Positions 57,854 to 64,000 of a DNA stretch of 64,000 nt are shown piece after piece. A program made the position numbers and the translations under genes. How positions within the stretch are numbered: position 1 is the stretch's first letter; each line of letters begins with the position of its first letter. The stretch spans positions 59,445 through 123,444 of the forward strand of contig NZ_JOGB01000012.1 in NCBI RefSeq assembly GCF_000719335.1, read 5' to 3'. The stretch comes from Streptomyces sp. NRRL S-87. GTDB taxonomy: Bacteria > Actinomycetota > Actinomycetes > Streptomycetales > Streptomycetaceae. The notes below the pieces were generated by a model that was given only the letters and a program-made list of their open reading frames with translations, ran no database searches and was not told where the DNA came from.

Positions 57854-59341
57854 ATGACCACCCCCGCCACCGCGTGGCCCCTGGAGAACGCCGTGTTCAG
57901 CGCGGCCATGCTCGCCCACCGCCTGCCCTGGGCGGACGCCCCCGCCCGCGCCCTGGGCCTGGACTCACTCACCCGCGAGGGCGCCGCCCGGGGAGTCCTC
58001 GCGCACCTGCGCAGGACCCGTTCCGGGCGGCCGGTGCGGTTGCGCACCCCCTTCGGCTCGTTCCTCGTGCCGCTCGACCGGTCCGACACGGCCGCGCTCC
58101 TCGCCCGCGGCGCCGAGTCCGGCGCGCTCGCCCCCGCCGTACGGCTCGACGCGGCCGGGCGCCGGCACGGCCTGCACCCGCACGCGGTGCTGCCGCCCGG
58201 CGCGGCGCCGTCCGCCGACCAGTTCGCCGGGCCGCTGTCCGAGGAGCTGGACCGGGTGCTCGACCTCCGCCGCGACGACCGGGCCCTGCCCTGGGAGGTC
58301 TGGCGGACCAGCCTGCTGCGGGCCGCCCGGCGGGTCGTGGTGGGAGCGGCCGCCGCGGAGGACACGCTGCTCAGCGAGGTGCTGCGGCGGGCTGCCGGCG
58401 CCGCCGGCAGCCGCACGTACGACGACCGGGCGGCCGCCCTGGGGCGCCGGCTCGCCCCCTACCTGGCCGACCCGGACCCCGACTCCGTGGCGGGTCGCCT
58501 GACCCGGCCGGCCGGCGGTGCGGCCGTGCCCGGCGCCCGCACCGAGGGCGCGGAGCGCCCGCAGGTCGCCCCCACGGAGGTGCTCGCGCACACCCTGGCC
58601 GTCGTCTCCGGGGCGGCGGTCGCCACCGCCCTCCAGGCACTGGCCCTGACGGCGGCGCGCGTCCCCGGCGCGTCAGGCGACCCCGCGGGAGCCGTGGCGC
58701 TCGCCCTCGACCACTACCCGCCCGTCGCGGCGGCGGTGCACCCGGTCCGGTCCCGGTTCGTCTGGGAGGACGTCGCCGTCGAGGCCGGCACCGAGATCCT
58801 GGCCGCTCCGGGCTGGCTCCGGGACGTGGACGTGGACGGGGACAGGGACAGGGACGTGGACGGGGACGGGGACGGCGGCGAGGCGGGCGCGCCGGGGTTC
58901 GCGCCCTCGCCGCTGTGCGGGTCCCCGGTCGGGTGCGCGGCGGGCTCCTTCGCCGTGCGCGTCGCCGAGGAGGTCGTCCGGTACGTCGCGGAGGCCGGTC
59001 GGCCCGTGCTGCTCGCCCCCGTGTTCACCCCCGATCGGGTGCCGCTCGCCCTGGAGCCGGACACCCTGCAGGTGGCCTTCGCCACCGGGACCGCCGGTGC
59101 CGCCGGGGCGGTGCCGCCGCCCGCCGGCGCCGCGAGCCCGGCCGCGTACGGGGCGCTCGCCCGGGCCGACGCCGACCGGCTCGACCGGCACGCGCGCAGC
59201 CTCGCCGAGTGCGCCGCCGACACCGGCTGGAACGGGACCGAGACGGGCGAGCGGTTCCGGATGCGGCTGCTCGACCACGCCGAACGGTGCGCCCGCGCCG
59301 CCGCCGAGGTCCGGGTGGCGGCCCGGCGGCTGGGCGACTGA
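57854..59341 (+). CDS. Degenerate cytochrome P450-like protein
   Basis: A 495-residue protein without clear relatives read by eye. Overall order resembles a P450: a VRLRTPFGSFLVPLDRSDTAALLARG segment like the B-region, helical bundle, then an FVWEDVAVEAGTEILAAPGWLRD segment like the strand-2 loop. LCGSPVGCAAGSFAVRVAEEVVRYV resembles a haem loop with Cys but an altered FxxGxxxC spacing. The I-helix AGxxT and ExxR are not recognisable, and an Asp/Gly repeat insertion (about 316-340, encoded by GGGGAC repeats) interrupts it. It may be a non-haem or structural P450 relative. ATG 57854 follows GAGGGAG. Confidence 0.5.
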   Translation: MTTPATAWPLENAVFSAAMLAHRLPWADAPARALGLDSLTREGAARGVLAHLRRTRSGRPVRLRTPFGSFLVPLDRSDTAALLARGAESGALAPAVRLDAAGRRHGLHPHAVLPPGAAPSADQFAGPLSEELDRVLDLRRDDRALPWEVWRTSLLRAARRVVVGAAAAEDTLLSEVLRRAAGAAGSRTYDDRAAALGRRLAPYLADPDPDSVAGRLTRPAGGAAVPGARTEGAERPQVAPTEVLAHTLAVVSGAAVATALQALALTAARVPGASGDPAGAVALALDHYPPVAAAVHPVRSRFVWEDVAVEAGTEILAAPGWLRDVDVDGDRDRDVDGDGDGGEAGAPGFAPSPLCGSPVGCAAGSFAVRVAEEVVRYVAEAGRPVLLAPVFTPDRVPLALEPDTLQVAFATGTAGAAGAVPPPAGAASPAAYGALARADADRLDRHARSLAECAADTGWNGTETGERFRMRLLDHAERCARAAAEVRVAARRLGD

Positions 59342-59490
59342 CGGACCGGACGGCGGCGTGCCTGGTGGGTGCGCCGCCGTCCGCCCTCGGAACGGCCGGG
59401 TGCGGAGACGGAGGCGGAGGAGGCGGAGGAGGCGGTGCGCGGCCGTACCCGCTCACCCTTCTCCGCCCCCGGGCCCTGCGCCCCCGAGCG

Positions 59491-60273
59491 CTACCGCACG
59501 AGCCCGCCCCGCCGCTGCCGCTCGCGGTCGACCAGGCCCTGGAGCGTGTCCCGGACGTCCGCGGAGAGCCGGCGGGCGGCCGCCGAGCGCGCTCCCCACG
59601 CCCGTGGCCGGTCGGGGGGTTCGATCGGCTCGCCGATGGTGACCAGCCACTTCGCCGGCAGCGGGAAGGGCGAGGTCAGCGGGACGTACGGGAGGTCCAG
59701 GAGCTTGGCCAGCCCGGGGAGCTCCCCCATCTTCGGGCTGGACTCCTCCGCCCCGATCACGGCCACCGGCACGACCGGCGCCCCCACGTGCAGGGCCGCC
59801 ACGGCGAAACCGGGATCGAACGGTCGCAGCCGGTAGCGGTCGCGGAACGGCTTCTCCAGCCCGGACACCCCTTCCGGGAACATGCCCACGAGTTCACCGC
59901 GGGCCAGGCGCTCCATGCACGCCCGGGGGCCGATCGGCACCGCCCCCTTCCTCGCCGCGTACGGGCCCAGTACCGGGAGCCGGAAGACGAAGGGCGCGGC
60001 GAGCACGGAGAGCGGCCGGCCCAGGGACCGCTGCAGCGTCTTCTGCAGGACGAACGCGTCCAGACCCCAGGCGCCGGAGTGGTTGGCGACGAGGACGGCC
60101 GGGCCGTCCTGAGGGATGTTCTCCAGCCCGAGCACGTCCAGCCGGAACCAGTCGTCGACGAACCACTCGAGCAGTCGCTCCCAGGCGTTCTCCCCGACAT
60201 CGCCGAGCAGTTTCCGGAGGAACCGGAGCTCGGCCCCCGCGACCTCGATCACCTCGGCCACGCTCTCCGACAC
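59491..60273 (-). CDS. PlsC-like 1-acyl-glycerol-3-phosphate acyltransferase family
   Basis: A 260-residue acyltransferase. The HxxxxD-type motif reads NHSGAWGLD, a variant with six residues between His and Asp as seen in mycobacterial-type members; the glycerophosphate motif is LVGMFPEGVSGLEKPF. GAVPIGPRACMERL and PVVPVAVIGAEE are the other blocks. It transfers acyl chains to glycerolipids or other lipids. It has no clear membrane helix. GTG 60273 has GGAGGACGG directly upstream. It follows the GMC gene on the same strand with a 133-bp gap. Confidence 0.88.
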   Translation of the reverse strand: MSESVAEVIEVAGAELRFLRKLLGDVGENAWERLLEWFVDDWFRLDVLGLENIPQDGPAVLVANHSGAWGLDAFVLQKTLQRSLGRPLSVLAAPFVFRLPVLGPYAARKGAVPIGPRACMERLARGELVGMFPEGVSGLEKPFRDRYRLRPFDPGFAVAALHVGAPVVPVAVIGAEESSPKMGELPGLAKLLDLPYVPLTSPFPLPAKWLVTIGEPIEPPDRPRAWGARSAAARRLSADVRDTLQGLVDRERQRRGGLVR

Positions 60274-60405
60274 GAGCCGTCCTCCCTCGCTCCCCGCACC
60301 ACGCCAAGTCACCCTCTGGACAGGGCCCTTGCCCCGTCCAACGGCCGCGGGCGTCCTTTGATCACGAGTTGCGCCCGATCGGCGGAATCGACTTTTCGTT
60401 CCCCC

Positions 60406-62388
60406 TTACGCCCGTCCCGTGCCCGGGCCCGTGCCGGCGCCCGCGACAGAGCCCGCGGCAGAGCCCGCGGCGGGTCCCGCCACGGGTCCCGCGAGGGCCG
60501 TGTCGGCCACCGCCAGGGCCGCCGCCATGACGGTCAGCTGCGGGTTGACCTGCGGACAGCTGGGCAGCACCGAGGCGTCGGCGACGAACACGCCCCGTAC
60601 GCCCCGCAGCCGGCCCTCGGGATCGACCGGGAAGCGCTCCGGGTCGGCGCCGGCGGCCAGCGTGCCGGTGGGGTGGAAGGCGGAGAGGTGGAGCTGACGC
60701 GCCCTCACCCGTGCCAGGACCGCGTCCAGTTCGTCGGGCGTACGGGCGTACGGCGCGGCGGTGATGCCGGTCAGCACCTCGTGCGCACCGGCGGCGAAGA
60801 GCAGCCGGCCCATGGCCCGGACCGCCGTCAGCAGGCGTCCGGCGTCGCGCGGGGCGAGGTCGTAGCGGACCAGCGGGCGGCGGCCCGCACCCAGGACGCG
60901 GCCCGAGGGGAGGTCGGCGATCATCGCGCCGAGGGTGGCGAGCCGGTCGGCGGCGTCGAGCTCGCGGCGCAGGCCGGCGCCGAGGCCGGGCAGGACGACG
61001 CCGCCCATCCCGGGCGGGGTGGCGGTCGCCTCGATGAGGATGCCGCGGTCGTGCAGTTCCGCCACGCCCACGCTCTGCAGGACGCCCTCCCAGGCGGTCA
61101 CCGGTCGGGGGAACCGGCCCGCGACCGCGGCGGCCGGGTGGACGCTGAGGTTGCGGCCGGTCCGCGGGTGGCCGCCGAGGCCCGAACGGCGCAGCAGGGG
61201 CGGCGACTGGAGGGCGCCGGCCGCGACCACCACGAGCGGGGCCAGGACCTCGCACGCGCCTCCGTCGGGCCGGCGTACCCGGACGCCCGCCGCGGCGGGT
61301 CCGCCGGGCCGGTCGCGGTCGACCAGGACGCGCAGCACGCGGGCGCCGGTGAGGATGGTGGCCCCGGCGGCGCAGGCGTCGGGCAGCACGGAGAGCTGGA
61401 CGCTCTGCTTCGCCCCGGTCGGGCAGCCGACCACGCACTGGCAGGATCCCCTGCAGCCCGGCGCGTTGCGTCGCAAGGGAGCCGCCCGCCAGCCGAGTTC
61501 GCGGGCGCCGGCGAGGGCCAGGAGACCGTTGCGGCCCAGTCCGCCGAGCGGCGCGGTGGCCACGCGCAGGGTGCGTTCCACGTCGTCGAGCCGCGCTTCG
61601 AGGCCGTCGGCGAGCGCGCAGCCGTACCGGTCGCGCCACCGGGCCAGCACGTGCTCCGGAGTGCGGTAGCAGGTGCCGGAGTTGACGACGGTGGTGCCGC
61701 CGACGGCCCGGCCGGTGGGGAGCAGGAGCGGGGGCCGGCCGAGGGCTGCGCTCGCGCCGCCGTCGCGGTAGAGGGCGCCGAAGCGCTCCAGCGGGGTGCG
61801 GGCCGCGAAGGAGGCCGTCGTGTGGTGCTCGCCCTCTTCGAGGACGAGGGTGCGCAGTCCGGCCCGGGCGAGGGTGCGGGCCGCCATGGCCCCGCCGGCG
61901 CCGGAGCCGATCACCACGGCGTCGGCGGTGCTGCGGGCGGGCCACTGCGCCACGGGCACGCAGTCCAGCGGCGGGTCCTCGGGGCTGGACGGGCGGGGGC
62001 CCGCGGGTGGTTGCGCGGCCAGCAGGCGCTCGGTGCCGGCGGCCAGCAGGACCGGCACCTTGACGAGGTCCAGCAGGGCCGCCGGGGTCGCGTGGGCGCC
62101 GAGCGCACGGACGAGTTCCTCGCGGGCGGCCGGGTCGAGGGCCCCGAGCCGCCGTCCGGTGCGGGCGACGGCGTACGCGTCCACGGCGGCCGCGGCGGCG
62201 CGCACCCCGGCCCGGGCGGGGCCCGGCATCGTACGGAGCACGGCGTCGAGGCGGCCGGGTACGCGGTGCTCCCAGGCCGGGGCGGGGGGCGGGGTGCCCC
62301 GGTCGGCGCCCGGCGCGTGCGGGGCCGGGTCCTGCGCGTCCGGCAGGCCGGTGGCGAGCAGAGCCGCCACGAGTCCGGCGGCGCTCAC
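60406..62388 (-). CDS. GMC-family oxidoreductase with N-terminal helical domain
   Basis: A 660-residue FAD enzyme. A helical region (about 1-150, LDPAAREELVRALGAHATPAALLDLVKVPVLLAAG) like that of gluconate dehydrogenase-linked GMCs precedes FAD binding ADAVVIGSGAGGAMAARTLARAGLRTLVLEEGE (about 160-192). A Cys cluster GCRGSCQCVVGCPTGAK and the GMC C-terminal motif HLSAFHPTGTLAAG with active-site His follow, then CPQVNPQLTVMAAALAVAD. It oxidises an alcohol, possibly a sterol or long-chain lipid given its neighbours. An Ala/Gly tail of repeats (about 635-660) is unusual. GTG 62388 overlaps the preceding stop by GTGA, coupling it to the upstream gene. Confidence 0.9.
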   Translation of the reverse strand: MSAAGLVAALLATGLPDAQDPAPHAPGADRGTPPPAPAWEHRVPGRLDAVLRTMPGPARAGVRAAAAAVDAYAVARTGRRLGALDPAAREELVRALGAHATPAALLDLVKVPVLLAAGTERLLAAQPPAGPRPSSPEDPPLDCVPVAQWPARSTADAVVIGSGAGGAMAARTLARAGLRTLVLEEGEHHTTASFAARTPLERFGALYRDGGASAALGRPPLLLPTGRAVGGTTVVNSGTCYRTPEHVLARWRDRYGCALADGLEARLDDVERTLRVATAPLGGLGRNGLLALAGARELGWRAAPLRRNAPGCRGSCQCVVGCPTGAKQSVQLSVLPDACAAGATILTGARVLRVLVDRDRPGGPAAAGVRVRRPDGGACEVLAPLVVVAAGALQSPPLLRRSGLGGHPRTGRNLSVHPAAAVAGRFPRPVTAWEGVLQSVGVAELHDRGILIEATATPPGMGGVVLPGLGAGLRRELDAADRLATLGAMIADLPSGRVLGAGRRPLVRYDLAPRDAGRLLTAVRAMGRLLFAAGAHEVLTGITAAPYARTPDELDAVLARVRARQLHLSAFHPTGTLAAGADPERFPVDPEGRLRGVRGVFVADASVLPSCPQVNPQLTVMAAALAVADTALAGPVAGPAAGSAAGSVAGAGTGPGTGRA

Positions 62389-64000
62389 CGCTCCCCCACC
62401 TCCGCGTGGGCGGTACCTTCGAGGGTCCAGAGGGCCTCGGTCCGCCAGCCGCCGCGCCAGCGTTCGAGGCGTACGACCGCGTCGGCGCGCTCGCTGTTGC
62501 GGCAGACGGCGTGGGAGCCGTCGGGGTCGTGGTAGTCGAGGGCCAGGGTCCGGTCGGGCGGCTGGGTGACCGTCACGTGGATGCGGCGCAGCCCGGCGCG
62601 GCCGGTCACCGTCCACCGCGGCAGCCCGAGCCGGGCCTTGAAGCGGCCGGCTCCGGCCCAGCCGACGGCGGTCCGCTCGGCGCGGCGGGGCCACGTGCGG
62701 CCGCCGCGGCGCAACCGCAGGAACACCAGCGGGGGCAGGGCCCGGAGGACCGGCCGGGTGGAGACGGCGGCGACGACCTCCAGCACGTCGCCGCCGCCGA
62801 GGTCGGCGTGCAGCCAGGACCAGCGCCGGGCGTTGCCGTGCCCGTAGATGCGGGCCGTGGCCCCGGGGGCGCCGGTCAGGGTGAGGGTGCCGCCGGGGTG
62901 CGTCACGGTGCCCCGGTACGTCGACCGGGCCGCGGGCAGCATCTGCGCGGCCGGCAGCAGCGGGCGCCGCCAGGACCAGCGGGGGAACGTGAACAGCGCC
63001 TCGTCTACGGGCCGTTCGGCCAGGTCCCACGCGAACCCGGCCGCGGTCCCGGTGAGGCGGCCGGGGCGGACCCGGACCTCCTGCGTGGCGAAGCCGTCCG
63101 TGTCGGGGCCGGGTGGTTGCCACGGCTCGGGTCCGAAGCGTGCGTGCACGACGGGGCCTTGGCCTTCGGGCGGGTAGAGCGCGATCCAGCCGTGGGCGTG
63201 TGCGGGCCGGGCGGGGTCGGTGGGTGCGACGAGTTCGTGGTGCAGCCACAGGCCGGTTCCGGTGGCCGGGTCGGTGAGGGTGGTGTACCAGACCTCGGTG
63301 CGGCCGGGTTCGCCGGACCAGCGCGGGGCGAGCGCCGTGGCCGGGGAGGGGGCGCGGGACGGGGACGGGGCGCGGGACGGGGACGGGGCGCCGCTGCGGT
63401 CGTGGGCGTCGCCCGCGGGGGCGGCGCCGCTGGGGGTGGCCGGGGAGCGCGGGAAGCGGAAGCTCGCGAGGAAGGGGAGGAGGCCGGTGGCAAGCGGGAA
63501 GCGGAGGTTTCCGGTGCCGATCCGGCGGCCCGGGGGCGCCTCGTGGGCGGGGGTGGGGGTGGAGGTGCGGGCGGGCGGCGGCTCGGGCCCGGCCTGCGAC
63601 GGGGTCGCGTCGGGGTCGGGGGCCGCGCCCTGGCGCTCGTACAGGGTGAAGGGCAGGACGGTCATGGACCGCACGGGGCGCAGCGGGGTGACGGACTTCC
63701 AGCCGTCGAGGGTCAGCGCGCGGCCGTCGGCGGCGGTGAAGTGCAGCCGGTAGCGGATGCGGCGGCGGGCCAGCGGGGAGATCTCGAGCTCGCCCGTGGC
63801 GTCGGGGTCGTCGGCCCAGCCGCGGATGCGGACCCGGCCGGTCAGGCGGGCCGGTGTCGTGCCGAGGGGGCGCAGCGGCCGGTCGGACACGGCGCGCAGG
63901 TCGAGGCGGACCGGGAGGCCCGCGCGGCCGGGGCCGGGGCCGGCGGGGGTGGGGGTGGAGGTGCGGGCGGGCGGCGGCTCGGGCCCGGCCTGCGACGGGG
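62385..64000 (-). CDS. GMC-linked protein of unknown function, 5' end outside window
   Basis: At least 538 codons, open to the right edge. No signal is visible because the start is missing. A domain of about 90 residues (ARLTGRVRIRGWADDPDATGELEISPLARRRIRYRLHFTAADGR) resembles the lipid-binding N-terminal region that accompanies actinobacterial GMC oxidoreductases. It is followed by Pro/Ser/Ala-rich repeats, then a large beta-rich domain (WYTTLTDPATGTGLWLHHELVAPT ... ARIYGHGNARRWSWLHADLGGGDVLE). A stretch PSQAGPEPPPARTSTPTPA occurs twice, in frame. The stop overlaps the GMC start (GTGA), so it is a coupled partner. Function is unknown. Confidence 0.55.
   Translation of the reverse strand, partial: PSQAGPEPPPARTSTPTPAGPGPGRAGLPVRLDLRAVSDRPLRPLGTTPARLTGRVRIRGWADDPDATGELEISPLARRRIRYRLHFTAADGRALTLDGWKSVTPLRPVRSMTVLPFTLYERQGAAPDPDATPSQAGPEPPPARTSTPTPAHEAPPGRRIGTGNLRFPLATGLLPFLASFRFPRSPATPSGAAPAGDAHDRSGAPSPSRAPSPSRAPSPATALAPRWSGEPGRTEVWYTTLTDPATGTGLWLHHELVAPTDPARPAHAHGWIALYPPEGQGPVVHARFGPEPWQPPGPDTDGFATQEVRVRPGRLTGTAAGFAWDLAERPVDEALFTFPRWSWRRPLLPAAQMLPAARSTYRGTVTHPGGTLTLTGAPGATARIYGHGNARRWSWLHADLGGGDVLEVVAAVSTRPVLRALPPLVFLRLRRGGRTWPRRAERTAVGWAGAGRFKARLGLPRWTVTGRAGLRRIHVTVTQPPDRTLALDYHDPDGSHAVCRNSERADAVVRLERWRGGWRTEALWTLEGTAHAEVGER
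63546..63604. repeat. 59-bp direct repeat, copy A
   Basis: Identical to 63942-64000, 396 bp (132 codons) away and in the same frame. It encodes PSQAGPEPPPARTSTPTPA. Confidence 0.9.
63942..64000. repeat. 59-bp direct repeat, copy B (window edge)
   Basis: Exact second copy of 63546-63604; it may continue beyond the edge. Confidence 0.9.

Noticed and set aside
57874..62535. A 1553-codon plus-strand frame
   Set aside because: It runs in a shifted frame over the P450-like gene and antisense to the acyltransferase and GMC genes; composition is Arg/Gly/Ala without domains. A third-position GC artefact.

Overview
The window reads as a stretch of a Streptomyces chromosome. The DNA is very GC-rich with strong third-position GC bias, genes are dense on both strands, many starts are GTG, and several features typical of the genus are present: a c-di-AMP (ydaO-type) riboswitch in front of a LysM/lytic-transglycosylase gene, DasR-like operators in front of a GH19 chitinase, a Streptomyces subtilisin inhibitor, an OhrR/Ohr pair and a CYP105-like P450 followed by a 3Fe-4S ferredoxin. 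I saw no rRNA, tRNA, CRISPR array, transposase or phage gene. The first gene (ABC permease) and the last gene (lipocalin-like/GMC-linked protein) run off the edges.

Layout. 1-2.1 kb: permease tail, then the P450-ferredoxin pair. 2.1-12.8 kb: secreted enzymes (GH31 with CBM32-like and ricin-type lectin modules, tripeptidyl-aminopeptidase-like hydrolase, M4 metalloprotease with its divergent LysR regulator, degenerate serine hydrolase). 13-20 kb: orphan squalene/phytoene-synthase-like gene, seven-bladed YVTN propeller, methyltransferase, APC permease, bicovalent-flavin oxidase. 19.5-26 kb: riboswitch-controlled LysM/SLT protein, FMN reductase, XdhC-like protein, an in-frame MerR-peroxiredoxin fusion behind a textbook MerR promoter. 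26-31 kb: DoxX/MarR and TetR/SnoaL divergent pairs, dehydrogenase, histidine phosphatase, GNAT. 31-40 kb: SigE-family sigma factor with a coupled membrane partner, HTH-TOBE, UspA, CBS-BON, divergent DNA ligase/AlkB sharing a LexA-like box, Ser/Thr kinase. 39-49 kb: GlxA-type regulator with isochorismatase-like hydrolase, GNAT, orphan MerB, LysR/SDR pair, chitinase, SSI inhibitor, XRE-cupin regulator with small membrane protein, OhrR/Ohr. 49-56 kb: short FGE-like protein, DapA-like aldolase/LysR pair, Tat beta-carbonic anhydrase, toxin-antitoxin-like pair, cyclophilin, OYE/MarR pair. 56-64 kb: a lipid-oxidation-looking group (lipase-like hydrolase, P450-like protein, acyltransferase, GMC oxidoreductase, GMC-linked protein).

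The recurring architecture is a regulator facing its target across a short intergenic region that holds clear palindromes: MarR/DoxX, TetR/SnoaL, OhrR/Ohr, MarR/OYE, LysR/M4 protease, LysR/DapA, and ligase/AlkB with a LexA-like box. Convergent genes are usually separated by perfect GC-rich hairpins, listed as terminators. All functions are inferred from sequence motifs read by eye; no database search was run.
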